Positions 1 through 8,219 are shown, counted from the first letter of the stretch. The stretch is 26,871 nt of DNA from Bdellovibrio sp. (GCA_019104905.1 JAHRXB010000187.1:1-26871); one strand, 5' to 3'. Notes: generated by a model from the sequence alone, not told the origin. Translations and numbers: made by a program.

Positions 1-72
1 AACGGGGGCCGCAGCGCTGAGGCTCGAGAATGCGAAAAGAAATCCAAGAAGTGTTTTGGCGAAAGTTGTCAT
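1..72 (-). CDS. Partial secreted protein, N-terminal 24 residues only
   Basis: Only the first 24 codons are in the window; the gene runs off the left edge. The ATG (complement of 70-72) opens a typical signal peptide: MTTFAK, a hydrophobic core LLGFLFAF, then SSLSAAA, so cleavage near Ala20-Ala22 is likely. The mature protein is not visible and no function can be given. The start codon has only a poor Shine-Dalgarno at normal distance. A good GGAGG lies about 20 bases upstream and would instead serve a TTG-started four-codon frame ending in TAG. A five-base inverted repeat (AGGCT / AGCCT) partly covers that GGAGG. Confidence 0.6.
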   Translation of the reverse strand, partial: MTTFAKTLLGFLFAFSSLSAAAPV

Positions 73-154
73 ACTAAAAGGCTAACAAGAGCCTCCAAGT
101 GCGGCAATGAACGGCTGTTTTAACAAGACTTTGTGCAGGTCTGGATTTCAAAAG

Positions 155-182
155 AAAAGGCCCAGGGGTTCCTGGGCCTTTT
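155..182 (-). terminator. Rho-independent terminator of the 210-701 gene
   Basis: A 12-base-pair perfect inverted repeat (AAAAGGCCCAGG / CCTGGGCCTTTT) with loop GGTT sits just past the stop of the minus-strand gene at 210. Read on the minus strand the hairpin is followed by TTTTCTTTT. Because both arms carry A/T tracts it could also work on the plus strand. Confidence 0.85.
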
Positions 183-209
183 TATCCCTAGGCGAACTAA
201 GAAATAGAA

Positions 210-701
210 TTAGAACGAGAACGAGTAGACAACTGAAGTGAAGGCTGCGTTTGAGGCAGACTTGCTGTCAAACCAGTTCCATACCTCAAGGCGCTCGACC
301 CCGATGGCACCGTTTGTTCTAAGTTTCATTTGAGCTCCATAGCGGAAACTGGGGCCCACGGCCGTGACATCGTCAGAGCCTTCCATTTTGATCATGGAGA
401 TACCAAAGCCAGGTGCAAGGTAAGCATTTACTGAAGATGTGTCTACCAGCTTAATCAAAGAGTGAGCGCCGAAGCTCAATACTTGTGGAACGCCAGCATC
501 TTTTTTCTCAGTTTGTAAGAACAAGTAGCCTCCCAAGGCCGCTTGAGTGTTTTCAAGCTCCATTCTGCCGCCCACATTCAATGCAGAGCTGGACATACCA
601 AGGCTGATGCTTGCCGACTTATCGTTGTAAGCCGCAACATTTCTTGCCGCATATGAAGTCGAAGAAGCTAATACACAAAGAACCACTAATAGTTTTTTCA
701 C
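210..701 (-). CDS. Small outer-membrane beta-barrel-like protein
   Basis: Predicted 163-residue exported protein. I choose the GTG at 701 because GGAGG lies four bases upstream and the product then begins with a clean signal peptide (VKKLLVVLCVLASSTSYA, cleavage before Ala-Arg). An ATG 54 bases upstream would add 18 residues ahead of the signal peptide. The mature part is rich in Gly and alternating polar/hydrophobic residues, with amphipathic strands such as AALGGYLFLQT. It ends VVYSFSF, a C-terminal Phe with alternating hydrophobics as expected for substrates of the outer-membrane BAM machinery. There is no recognisable catalytic motif. It is monocistronic as far as seen, closed by the terminator at 155-182. 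The beta-barrel class is an inference from these patterns; the specific function is unknown. Confidence 0.7.
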   Translation of the reverse strand: MKKLLVVLCVLASSTSYAARNVAAYNDKSASISLGMSSSALNVGGRMELENTQAALGGYLFLQTEKKDAGVPQVLSFGAHSLIKLVDTSSVNAYLAPGFGISMIKMEGSDDVTAVGPSFRYGAQMKLRTNGAIGVERLEVWNWFDSKSASNAAFTSVVYSFSF

Positions 702-789
702 AGAACCTCCCATTTCAACGAACAAAGTTTTTGACGGGAATCCGTGATTTGGCAAGAAAAAATGAGTTTTGCGCCCAATATAAAATCGT

Positions 790-3081
790 TTAGATTCGCT
801 CTAGGCGCGCGTATTTGACAACGAACTTCTTCACCGTGTTGTCAGTGAACATCACGCTGACTTTGAAGTTCTCTCCTGCGCCTTCGGTCGCATAGATCGT
901 TCCCGCTCCAAACGTAGGATGTCGCACCCGCATTCCCTTGGTATATGGAGCCTGGGTGGAACCTTCATTTTCATAGTCAGGGAAGCTTTGGCTGTCATCA
1001 AAGCTTTCACGGCGGGCTTTGTTGCGATCCGTGGAGGCGGAGCCCCAGCGAGGACTTCCCAACTCGCTGTCGGAGTCATAAGAGCTTGAGCCATATCTTG
1101 AAACGAAGCGAGGGCCCTCTGCGGCTGTTTTAAATTCAATGAAATTTTGCGGGATCTCTTTGATAAAACGGGACGGGGGATTGAATTGTTCTTGCCCCCA
1201 CACGCGGCGCATTTTTGCATAAGTGAGCCATAATTTCTGACGAGCTCGTGTCATGCCGACATAAGCAAGACGTCGTTCTTCTTCCACGTCTTCTTCCCCA
1301 TCTGCATCAAGGCTTCGACTGCTGGGGAAAAGATTTTCTTCTAGTCCGACGACAAAGACATAGGGATATTCCAAACCCTTAGAGATATGCAAGGTCATCA
1401 TCGTCACCGAGTTCTGTTCTTGATCCAGAGAATCGACATCACTCACCAAAGCCATCTCTTCCAAGAAGCTGGTGAGGGTGGCCTCCTCGCCGCGCTCTTT
1501 GGCGAACTGAGCAATGGCGTTGTCAAGTTCCTCTAAGTTCTCGATGCGCGCTTGCGCCTCGGGCGATTCATCTTTTTTCAGAGCCATGAGGTATTCGGTG
1601 CGATCCAGGACAATGCCGTAAAACTCAACCAATTTGAAATCGACGGCGTGACCTTGAAGCTCCTTCATTAAGTCGACAAAACGGCGGATCTTGCCCGTCG
1701 TCCCCGCATTGAAGAGCCGAGCCTCACAAGCTTTTTCCGCCGCAACAAACATGCTGAGATTATTTTGGGCGGCATACTCCTCAATCTTCTCGACGGTGGT
1801 TTTGCCAATGCCTCGTGCCGGAACATTGATAATACGCTTCAGCGCGATATCATCGGCCGGATTGATAGAGAGCTTCATGTAAGAAATCATATCTTTGATT
1901 TCCATGCGCTCATAGAAACGAACGCCGCCCACCAAGCGATAGGGGATTGCGATCGTGCGAAGTTGTTCCTCCAAAACCCGTGACTGCGCATTGGTGCGAT
2001 AGAAAATGGCGTAGTCATTGTAGGAGCCTTCGCCTTCATTAATCATGGTCTGGATCGTTTTAGCGACGAAGCGAGCCTCGTCATACTCGTTCTTTTCTTC
2101 GCGCACCTGGATCAGATCCCCGGGATTGTTCGAAGTGAAAAGAGTTTTGTCTTTACGTTGCGAGTTGTTTTTGATCACGGCGGTCGCGGCATTTACGATG
2201 TTTGCGGTGGACCGGTAGTTTTCTTCAAGCTTCACGACTTTGGCTTCGGGAAAGTCTTTTTCAAAATCCAAAATATTTTTAATATCAGCGCCACGCCAGC
2301 TATAGATCGACTGATCTTCATCCCCGACCACACATAAGTTGCGATGAGCTTTTGCCAGCATCTGAACAAGAAGGTACTGAATGTGATTCGTATCTTGGTA
2401 TTCGTCCACCATGATGAAGCGAAACTTTTCTTGGTACATTTTCAGAATGTCGGGATACATGCGGAACAATTCATAGGTCTTCATAAGAAGATCATCGAAG
2501 TCCAGACTGTTCGCCTTCTTCATCTCTTTTTCGTAGGCCTTGTAAACCTCAACCGTTTTGGCATCCATTAGGCGGCGAGAGTTTTTCTCAAGCCCTTCCG
2601 GGGTGAGTCCTAGCATCTTGGCCTGACTGATACGGCTTTGAAAACTTTTAGCGGGATACATCTTGTCGTTGATATCCAAGGCAGTCATGACCTTTTTAAT
2701 CTGACTGAGTTGGTCCGACGAATCATAGATTCCAAAGAAAGGTTTGTAATCCAATAAAGTGATATGTTGGCGCAGAACCCGAACACAGAAGCTGTGGAAG
2801 GTGTTAATCCAAAGCTGGGTGTGAATCTTGGCTCCCATGTCGGCCAAAATCTTGTAAATCCGATGTTCCATTTCTTTGGCGGCCTTGTTGGTAAAGGTCA
2901 CGCACAGGATTTCATCGGGGGCGGCCACCCCTTGGCCGATGATATTGGCCATGCGATGGGTGAGAACCCGGGTCTTCCCAGAGCCCGCTCCCGCCAGAAT
3001 AAGCAGGGGTCCCTCGAGGGTCTCTACCGCATCTTTTTGCGAGGGGTTTAGATTTTTGGTAACAAAATCAAGAACATCCAT
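790..3081 (-). CDS. pcrA: ATP-dependent DNA helicase PcrA/UvrD (superfamily 1)
   Basis: About 763 residues, normal for 3'-5' SF1A helicases that act in nucleotide-excision and mismatch repair, replication restart and removal of stalled RNA polymerase. All family motifs are visible in order: Q motif LNPSQKDA, Walker A GAGSGKT (about residues 31-37), Walker B VDEYQDTN, motif III GDEDQSIYSWRGA, motif IV EENYRS, motif V TLHISKGLEYPYVFVVG, motif VI RLAYVGMTRAR. The last 50 residues (GMRVRHPTFGAGTI ... ARLERI) match the Tudor-like C-terminal domain that contacts RNA polymerase. I prefer the ATG at 3081, which gives the usual short leader before the Q motif. A TTG at 3138 would add 19 residues, but neither start has a strong Shine-Dalgarno. 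PcrA and UvrD cannot be separated by motif alone. The gene is divergent from the lipoprotein gene at 3254. Confidence 0.95.
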   Translation of the reverse strand: MDVLDFVTKNLNPSQKDAVETLEGPLLILAGAGSGKTRVLTHRMANIIGQGVAAPDEILCVTFTNKAAKEMEHRIYKILADMGAKIHTQLWINTFHSFCVRVLRQHITLLDYKPFFGIYDSSDQLSQIKKVMTALDINDKMYPAKSFQSRISQAKMLGLTPEGLEKNSRRLMDAKTVEVYKAYEKEMKKANSLDFDDLLMKTYELFRMYPDILKMYQEKFRFIMVDEYQDTNHIQYLLVQMLAKAHRNLCVVGDEDQSIYSWRGADIKNILDFEKDFPEAKVVKLEENYRSTANIVNAATAVIKNNSQRKDKTLFTSNNPGDLIQVREEKNEYDEARFVAKTIQTMINEGEGSYNDYAIFYRTNAQSRVLEEQLRTIAIPYRLVGGVRFYERMEIKDMISYMKLSINPADDIALKRIINVPARGIGKTTVEKIEEYAAQNNLSMFVAAEKACEARLFNAGTTGKIRRFVDLMKELQGHAVDFKLVEFYGIVLDRTEYLMALKKDESPEAQARIENLEELDNAIAQFAKERGEEATLTSFLEEMALVSDVDSLDQEQNSVTMMTLHISKGLEYPYVFVVGLEENLFPSSRSLDADGEEDVEEERRLAYVGMTRARQKLWLTYAKMRRVWGQEQFNPPSRFIKEIPQNFIEFKTAAEGPRFVSRYGSSSYDSDSELGSPRWGSASTDRNKARRESFDDSQSFPDYENEGSTQAPYTKGMRVRHPTFGAGTIYATEGAGENFKVSVMFTDNTVKKFVVKYARLERI

Positions 3082-3162
3082 GGGCTCGTCCGATCGCGAG
3101 TTGAGTCTCGCCTGTCTAAACTTTAGTGGAACTGACAAAGTTTGTCTATCCTCAAGTTTTCA

Positions 3163-3191
3163 TTGAGTTTTTCGCCCATTCCGACTACAAC
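3163..3191 (+). promoter_or_regulatory. Candidate sigma-70-type promoter for the 3254 lipoprotein gene
   Basis: TTGAGT (3163-3168) and TACAAC (3186-3191) are separated by exactly 17 bases; each matches the consensus at four of six positions. The implied leader is about 55 bases and contains the inverted repeat GAGGG-A-CCCTC (3217-3227). It lies in the divergent gap with pcrA. Confidence 0.35.
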
Positions 3192-3253
3192 CATAACGCA
3201 ATAAGTCAATAGGCGAGAGGGACCCTCCGTTTATAGTGCTTAGGAAGGACTTT

Positions 3254-4594
3254 GTGAAGTGCGTTTTTAGCCGGATCACAGCAGCAATTTTGATCGCCGG
3301 ACTGGTCGGTGCTTGTTCACCTCAGCCCGATGCGGCCCAAGAAGCGGGTTCGGTGCGCGTCTTGGCTCCTTTGAGCAACTCCAAAGGCAGTTATTCCCTG
3401 GATATTTTTGAGCTGAAAGGGATTGAAGACCTGCAAACCATGACTGGAAGATTCGTGCGCTTTTTTATGAGCCCTCGGATTGTTGATAACCATCTTGAGG
3501 GGCCCGCTCCGAAAACTCGTTTTATTCGCAATTCTGACGGTGACTACATTCCGGGCAATGAGATGACTCAGCAGCTTGTGACTCTTTATGCTCATATGCA
3601 GAAACTGGCTCTTTTGGATGAGGAGTTGGGGGCTGGCGGCATAAACTCATGGCCGCGAGATGTGGGGGTGGCGGTTCGAGCGAAGGGCGGCGTGAGTAAC
3701 AATGCCTTCTATGATGGCGCCACGGACTCCATGTTGTTTGTGCCGTACACGCAAGACGGACTTCCTATTGCCATTAACGGTGGGATTCTTGCACACGAAC
3801 ACTTTCACTCTTTGTTCTACAAAACAGTTTTAAACGATGGAACGGCCGAGATTCATAGTCGCAAAGATTTTTTAAATAGAATCTTGATGGAAGATCTAAG
3901 TGCTCGTGAAAGAAAACTTCTTCCGGTTGCGACAGAAGCCGAGCTGACAGACGAGCAAATGCATTTCTACTATCACTTGGCGTTCACGCGCGGATTGAAC
4001 GAAGGGTTGGCGGACTTCTGGGGCTGGATGTACACAGGAGATCCTGATTTTATTGCGCAATCATTGCCTAGTGAGAAGTCGTTTCGCTCTTTGAAGGTGA
4101 AAGACGAAAGCTCTGTCAATTCATTGCCGTCGGAAGATGTGATAAAGCGGGCGTTAAAAGTTTATTATTCGACGGGAAATAAGCAGCGTTTTGTCGACTA
4201 TGTGACGGGCTACGCGTATTCCTTAGGGACGCAGTTTTCTCGAGTCCTGAAAAGATATACGGACATTTATGCCCAAGCTCATGGCGTGGAGCCTTTGATC
4301 GCGCGTAAAGATGTCGCAAAAGTCATCGTGAAGGTGTTGCCGCAGCTTAAAGAGGACTTCTTGGCGGTAGGGAATAAGTACTATGCTTCGACAGACTTCG
4401 TAAGTGCGGTCATTGCAAAGATTCAAGCCACTCAAGACATGAAGGAAGAAGAGTGTCAGTTCCTTTCCGAGGTCTTAAATAATTCCAAGTCAGACTCTTC
4501 CGCGAAGTATGCCTGTAAGAAAGATTCAAGATGGAGCATCGAAACCGTCATTGAGACAACAACTCCTTCGGCGAATGAAGGCTCCGCAAAATGA
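3254..4594 (+). CDS. Lipoprotein zinc metalloprotease, gluzincin-like (HExxH ... NExxxD)
   Basis: Predicted 446-residue exported lipoprotein. The GTG at 3254 is preceded by AGGAAGGA at good spacing and opens directly into a signal peptide with lipobox VGAC (Cys21). A GTG at 3236 would overlap that Shine-Dalgarno. Visible motifs: NAFYDGATDSMLF (about 150), then HEHFH (His181, Glu182, His185) inside a hydrophobic stretch, then NEGLADFWGW (Asn249, Glu250, Asp254). HExxH followed about 65 residues later by NExxxD is the zinc-binding layout of thermolysin-like gluzincins, and the NAFYDG-type strand ahead of it also resembles that clan. The rest is not recognisable. Role inferred: envelope-anchored peptidase acting on periplasmic, surface or prey protein. 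It overlaps the next gene by four bases (ATGA), so the two products are probably made together. The exact peptidase family is not assigned. Confidence 0.75.
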   Translation: MKCVFSRITAAILIAGLVGACSPQPDAAQEAGSVRVLAPLSNSKGSYSLDIFELKGIEDLQTMTGRFVRFFMSPRIVDNHLEGPAPKTRFIRNSDGDYIPGNEMTQQLVTLYAHMQKLALLDEELGAGGINSWPRDVGVAVRAKGGVSNNAFYDGATDSMLFVPYTQDGLPIAINGGILAHEHFHSLFYKTVLNDGTAEIHSRKDFLNRILMEDLSARERKLLPVATEAELTDEQMHFYYHLAFTRGLNEGLADFWGWMYTGDPDFIAQSLPSEKSFRSLKVKDESSVNSLPSEDVIKRALKVYYSTGNKQRFVDYVTGYAYSLGTQFSRVLKRYTDIYAQAHGVEPLIARKDVAKVIVKVLPQLKEDFLAVGNKYYASTDFVSAVIAKIQATQDMKEEECQFLSEVLNNSKSDSSAKYACKKDSRWSIETVIETTTPSANEGSAK

Positions 4595-5175
4595 AGTGGA
4601 GTTTCTTTTCTCTGATCTTCTTCTTTTCGACGATGGGGTGGGCGCAAACCTCCTCCTCTCCCTCTTCTTTGCGGGCGTATTTGCTGAATCCAGAAATGCG
4701 TTTTGAACGAGCGAGCTCTCAAGAAATGCTTGATCGCAAACCACTAAATATCGCTTTGGGATATCAAGGGCAAAAGTTCAGCATTCTGACGGAATATGCG
4801 CGTTTTGAGGAGGATACTGGCAACGCGACCTCATCGATTGATCGAACTCACCAGGATGTGGTGGTTTGGTTCCGTTATCATTTCTTTAACCAGACGGATA
4901 AGAAAACCTTGGGTGCAACCACACTTTTTGCTGGAGCCGGGGCGGGGGCTTACGAAGAAGAAGTCGTGACGACTCTCATGGGTCTTTCGCGCACGGATAA
5001 AACTCCGATGAAGTTCATGTCGGGATTCGTGGTGGGGGCTGAATGTTCAATTCTTATGAATCCTCATTTTGGTTTTGTGATCGGGGCAGAGGGACGTGGT
5101 CTTCTGGCCTCCGACTTTGATCCCAATCCGGTGTGGAGTGCGCTGTTGCGTTTGGGGATTCAGATTCCCCTTTAA
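4591..5175 (+). CDS. Exported, outer-membrane-like protein coupled to the metalloprotease
   Basis: 194 residues with signal peptide MKWSFFSLIFFFSTMGWAQ (cleavage after WAQ or WA). The ATG overlaps the TGA stop of the upstream lipoprotease (ATGA), the classical arrangement for translational coupling. The mature protein alternates short amphipathic beta-strand segments (LNIALGYQGQKFSILTEYARF, DVVVWFRYHFF, LGATTLFAGAGAGAY, GFVVGAECSIL, FGFVIGAEGRGLL, ALLRLGIQIPL) with polar turns, consistent with an eight-stranded outer-membrane barrel. It lacks the terminal Phe often seen in such proteins. No enzyme motif is seen. Context suggests a partner or membrane platform of the metalloprotease, but that is inference from gene overlap only. 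Confidence 0.65.
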   Translation: MKWSFFSLIFFFSTMGWAQTSSSPSSLRAYLLNPEMRFERASSQEMLDRKPLNIALGYQGQKFSILTEYARFEEDTGNATSSIDRTHQDVVVWFRYHFFNQTDKKTLGATTLFAGAGAGAYEEEVVTTLMGLSRTDKTPMKFMSGFVVGAECSILMNPHFGFVIGAEGRGLLASDFDPNPVWSALLRLGIQIPL

Positions 5176-5266
5176 TGCTATTTCCCACCGGACTTTGCAT
5201 CGACTCTCGTCACGTGTCATCAAAGAACATATTTCCTCCTGGAAGTCTCTCGTTAAAAATGGGGAC

Positions 5267-6250
5267 ATGAAAGCACTCAAAACTATTTTAATTGTTCTTA
5301 GTTTTTGGGGAGTCTTAGTCGAAGCTAGGAATTGGGAGAAAGTTGAAATCCCCGATGCCGTCTGCGGGAATGGCCAACCATATAGTGTTTTTTTGAATCG
5401 CAAACAAGCCGACAGACTTTTAGTTGAATTCATGAGCGGGGGCGCTTGTTGGTCCGAAGGGACTTGTTATGGAAGCAGTCCGCTTGCCAGCCTTCAGCCG
5501 CCAAGTATGCCAGAGACCAGCGTTGTTGCTGAGGAAGGGGCCGGGAATCCATGGAGCTATCATACGGCTTTGTACTTTCCTTATTGCACGGGCGATGTTC
5601 ACGCGGGAATGCACGTGACCTCTTACAAACCTCAACTGCCTCTCTACCATCAAGGCTACAGAAATGTGGCGAAGGCTTTGGAGTATCTTCATCAGCAGAA
5701 CATCTTGAGTTTTCATAATATGAAAGACGTCACTGTCTGGGGAGCTTCCGCTGGTGCCATTGGAGCTTTGGTTCACAGTCGGACTATTGAATCTTATTTG
5801 AATTCGACGGCGCACAAGACCTTGATTGCGGATAGTCCGGGGCTTCATTTTGGCAAGAGTTTCTGGCGTAAATTTTCGGCGGATCTCAACCGCGACTATC
5901 AGCTGAATTTTGCGAAGATTGACCTTTGGTATTCTCTGGATGACGGATTCTTGGCTCCGCATATGGGGCCGGTTTTTATGAAACTCAGTGAGTGGGACGT
6001 TGGAATTCTACAGTCGACGAAAGATATGGTGATGTCGATTGTTTTCGGGAATATCAGTCCGGAAGCTCATCGTGCCTTGGTCTTGGGACCTCAAGGAATT
6101 CCGGTTGTTGCCAAAATGTATCCAAATGTCCGAGTGTGGATTGCTGACACCGCAACTCACACCTTTTTGCTGCGCAGTCAGACGGCTTCTTATCGGGATA
6201 TCAAAGGTGAACCGGCGTGGTCTTTTGTGGTTCGAGTCTACGGGATGTGA
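5267..6250 (+). CDS. Secreted hydrolase of the pectin acetylesterase / Notum-like family
   Basis: 327 residues, starting MKALKTILIVLSFWGVLVEA, a signal peptide. The ATG at 5267 is chosen because upstream codons in the same frame encode a non-signal sequence overlapping the previous gene; GGGG seven bases ahead is a modest Shine-Dalgarno. Family motifs: SGGACWSEGTCYG (about 57-69, oxyanion-side GGACW), PYCTGDVHAG (about 106-115), nucleophile elbow GASAGAIG (Ser161), and a late THTF that probably carries the catalytic His; a DDG in the middle may hold the Asp. Family members remove acetyl groups from polysaccharides or, in animals, a lipid from Wnt; the substrate here is unknown. It follows the protease/OMP pair after 91 bases with no terminator between, so co-transcription is possible, and it ends at a strong terminator. 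Confidence 0.8.
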   Translation: MKALKTILIVLSFWGVLVEARNWEKVEIPDAVCGNGQPYSVFLNRKQADRLLVEFMSGGACWSEGTCYGSSPLASLQPPSMPETSVVAEEGAGNPWSYHTALYFPYCTGDVHAGMHVTSYKPQLPLYHQGYRNVAKALEYLHQQNILSFHNMKDVTVWGASAGAIGALVHSRTIESYLNSTAHKTLIADSPGLHFGKSFWRKFSADLNRDYQLNFAKIDLWYSLDDGFLAPHMGPVFMKLSEWDVGILQSTKDMVMSIVFGNISPEAHRALVLGPQGIPVVAKMYPNVRVWIADTATHTFLLRSQTASYRDIKGEPAWSFVVRVYGM

Positions 6251-6264
6251 AAAGGAAATAAAAA

Positions 6265-6293
6265 AAAACCCCACGCTTTTTACGTGGGGTTTT
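6265..6293. terminator. Bidirectional rho-independent terminator between convergent genes
   Basis: Perfect 11-base-pair arms AAAACCCCACG (6265-6275) and CGTGGGGTTTT (6283-6293) with a 7-base loop, flanked by an A-run on the left and a T-run on the right. It separates the esterase gene (ends 6250, plus) from the SPOR gene (ends 6323, minus) and should stop transcription from both sides. Confidence 0.9.
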
Positions 6294-6322
6294 TAGGATG
6301 TGAAAGTTGTTCTGTCTTAAGT

Positions 6323-7114
6323 TTACTCAGTGATCTTTTGGACGATCGCAGACTCAATTTTTGTTTTACCTAAAAATTCTGTGCGATAGGATTGAGCCTC
6401 TTTTTGTGTCGCAAATTGGCCCACGCTCACGCGGTACCAAGTTTTACCTTTGATATTCGCAGGCACATAAAAAGCGCTGTAACCTTTTCCTTTAAGGTCA
6501 GAAGCCATTTTCTGAGCTTCACCTTCGTCAGCGTAAGAAGCGACTTGCACAGTGAACTTGCCGACTGTGAACTGAGCGACATCTTTAGGCAAAGAAGAAG
6601 GTACGCGCTCTTCTTTTGCAACGGCTTTTGCCTCTAAATGAGGAGTTGGGTTTTTTCCAGCTGCGATATTCTTCGCTGCAGAAAGAGGTTCTTCATTTTT
6701 GGTAACAGGAGCTGATTTGTCTTTGGCTGGAGCTGGTTTGTGAGCTTCCGCTTTGACCTCGGGTTTTGTTTTTGCTTCGGCAACGTCACCATGAGGAGTG
6801 GTTTCTTCCGTTGCAGCGGTTTCTCCATGTTGCTCTTCGGTATTTGCGGGAACCGTTTCGTCAGCGACAAATTCTTCCGCAAGTTTAGCGATTTCTTCAT
6901 CAGTCATCGCGCCAGCTTTGTGTTCCCCTTCGGTCGCAGGAACAGAAGCTACTTCACGTTCTGCGCCGTGAGTGTTCTTTTGAGGCTCAAGGGCTGCAAG
7001 CTGATGTTGATTGTCACTGTACTTTTTGCCGACAAAAGTGCCGATAGAAAATGAAAGCAAAGAAATAAAGAAAACTATCGCTAGTTTGACAACGGCATCC
7101 GTTTTAGAACTCAT
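6323..7114 (-). CDS. Membrane-anchored SPOR-domain protein (septal peptidoglycan binding)
   Basis: 263 residues from the ATG at 7114, preferred because GAGG lies eight to nine bases upstream; an ATG at 7129 would add five residues but has no Shine-Dalgarno. Order of parts: short cytoplasmic N-terminus, one transmembrane helix (about residues 8-28, VVKLAIVFFISLLSFSIGTFVG), a long Ala/Glu/Lys/Pro-rich periplasmic linker (about 35-180), and a C-terminal SPOR domain (about 185-260; FTVQVASYADEGEAQKMASDL ... YRVSVGQFATQKEAQSY). SPOR domains bind denuded glycan strands at division septa; FtsN and DamX have this same layout. The core catalytic partner, if any, is not in the window. It faces the terminator at 6265-6293 and is divergent from the inositol-monophosphatase-family gene. 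Confidence 0.9.
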   Translation of the reverse strand: MSSKTDAVVKLAIVFFISLLSFSIGTFVGKKYSDNQHQLAALEPQKNTHGAEREVASVPATEGEHKAGAMTDEEIAKLAEEFVADETVPANTEEQHGETAATEETTPHGDVAEAKTKPEVKAEAHKPAPAKDKSAPVTKNEEPLSAAKNIAAGKNPTPHLEAKAVAKEERVPSSLPKDVAQFTVGKFTVQVASYADEGEAQKMASDLKGKGYSAFYVPANIKGKTWYRVSVGQFATQKEAQSYRTEFLGKTKIESAIVQKITE

Positions 7115-7138
7115 TTTTTCAATCCTCATAATTGTTTA

Positions 7139-7152
7139 AACTCACTTGAGTT
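7139..7152. promoter_or_regulatory. Operator-like palindrome upstream of the SPOR gene
   Basis: AACTCA-ct-TGAGTT, two perfect six-base arms around a two-base centre, lies 24-38 bases upstream of the SPOR gene start, in the divergent gap with the 7280 gene. It overlaps the GTTTAAAC palindrome at 7134-7141. The position fits a repressor site or a leader hairpin; no regulator can be named. Confidence 0.25.
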
Positions 7153-7203
7153 GTCTGCCATCCCGAGATTTCGGAAGCAGCTCTTAAGTTTAAGGTCCTT
7201 CCT

Positions 7204-7232
7204 TTGACCCTTCAATCATGTTAGCTTTAAGT
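7204..7232 (+). promoter_or_regulatory. Candidate sigma-70-type promoter for the 7280 gene
   Basis: TTGACC (7204-7209, five of six) and TTAAGT (7227-7232, three of six) are 17 bases apart, about 48 bases ahead of the ATG. The -10 element is weak, so the call is tentative. Confidence 0.3.
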
Positions 7233-7279
7233 CTTGGAACTGGTCAATCATCTGAGAGTCCTGTCTCAAAAGGAAAAGC

Positions 7280-8131
7280 ATGGAAAACGGCGTAAATTCA
7301 ATGGATTGGAAGCTAGTCTTAGGTCAGGCTATCAAAGCGGTAAGCCTTGGACGCGAGGTCCTTCTCAATTATTTCGGTAACTTAGAACATATCGAAGAAA
7401 AGTTTCAGGCGGGCTTGGTCAGCGAGGCAGACAAAGAATCTGAAAGAGTCATTGCGGAGCATCTTAAGAAAAATTTTCCATCTATCGAGTTTTTGGGCGA
7501 GGAAACCTTCGCCGCCAAACACGCACCTGGGGCCAAGGTCCAGGCAGAGCCAGCAGGCCCAGAGGGACGTTGGATTTTAGATCCTTTGGATGGAACAACC
7601 AACTACATCCATCGCTTTCCGATTTTCTGTATCAGTCTTGCGCTAGAGATGAACGGAGAAATTCAGTTGGCGGTGATTGATGTTCCCATCCTGAAAGAGA
7701 CCTACACGGCCATTCGTGGACAAGGGGCCTTCGTCAATGGTCGCCCCTTGCGTGTTAGCAAAACCAAGGAGCTGAAGAAGGCTTTGTTAGCGACGGGATT
7801 TGTGGCTGAGCATGAGCATGTGATTTCAGAGCAACTTAAAGTTTTTGACGAAATGGTGCGCAAGTGTCGAGGCGTACGCCGACCGGGGGCGGCCGCTTAT
7901 GATCTCACCCAAGTCGCAAGAGGTGTTTTCGACGGGTATTGGGAAAGAAATATTCAACCTTGGGATGCGGCTGCAGGAATTTTACTGGTCAAAGAAGCTG
8001 GTGGCATTGTCGAGACCTACCGAAGGGATGAATACAATCCCTACAAGAACTCGATTGTCGCAGGTAACGTCGACGTTGTGCGAGAACTTCAAAAGGTATT
8101 GCAGAATCATTTGAGTGCTGAGACTCAGTAG
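7280..8131 (+). CDS. suhB: Inositol-1-monophosphatase family protein (SuhB-like)
   Basis: 283 residues, usual length for the family of Mg-dependent, lithium-sensitive phosphatases that hydrolyse inositol-1-phosphate and related sugar phosphates in the cytoplasm. Metal-site motifs are intact: GEE (Glu74-Glu75), DPLDGTTNY (Asp101, Asp104, Thr107) and WDAAAG (Trp228-Asp229). The ATG at 7280 has AAAGGA six bases upstream; an ATG at 7301 is an alternative that would remove seven residues. SuhB in other bacteria also assists rRNA antitermination through NusA; whether this protein does so cannot be read from sequence, so the symbol is by family resemblance. The gene stands alone between a divergent SPOR gene and a hairpin at 8167-8195. 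Confidence 0.9.
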   Translation: MENGVNSMDWKLVLGQAIKAVSLGREVLLNYFGNLEHIEEKFQAGLVSEADKESERVIAEHLKKNFPSIEFLGEETFAAKHAPGAKVQAEPAGPEGRWILDPLDGTTNYIHRFPIFCISLALEMNGEIQLAVIDVPILKETYTAIRGQGAFVNGRPLRVSKTKELKKALLATGFVAEHEHVISEQLKVFDEMVRKCRGVRRPGAAAYDLTQVARGVFDGYWERNIQPWDAAAGILLVKEAGGIVETYRRDEYNPYKNSIVAGNVDVVRELQKVLQNHLSAETQ

Positions 8132-8166
8132 CGTTAAAAAAGACAGTTAGTTGAAGTTGCATTTTC

Positions 8167-8195
8167 AACCACCGCCCTTTTGGAGAGCGGTGGTT
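8167..8195. terminator. Hairpin, probable terminator of the 7280 gene
   Basis: AACCACCGC (8167-8175) and GCGGTGGTT (8187-8195) form a nine-base-pair stem with an 11-base loop 35 bases after the stop at 8131. Only a three-base T-run follows on the plus strand, so its termination strength is uncertain. The convergent gene at 8220 ends nearby. Confidence 0.55.
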
Positions 8196-8219
8196 TGAGC
8201 TCTAAGCGCGATAGAAGGA

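Noticed and set aside
3082..3138. TTG start extending PcrA by 19 residues
   Set aside because: The Shine-Dalgarno candidate is about 12 bases away and the ATG at 3081 gives the usual family leader; kept only as an alternative.
5420..5962. 180-codon open frame antisense to the esterase gene
   Set aside because: The sense strand carries complete esterase motifs; the antisense product is basic and motif-free.
7040..7060. GCCGATAG resembling a sigma-28 -10 box
   Set aside because: It lies inside the SPOR gene on the opposite strand with no matching -35 at N11 spacing and no gene to drive.
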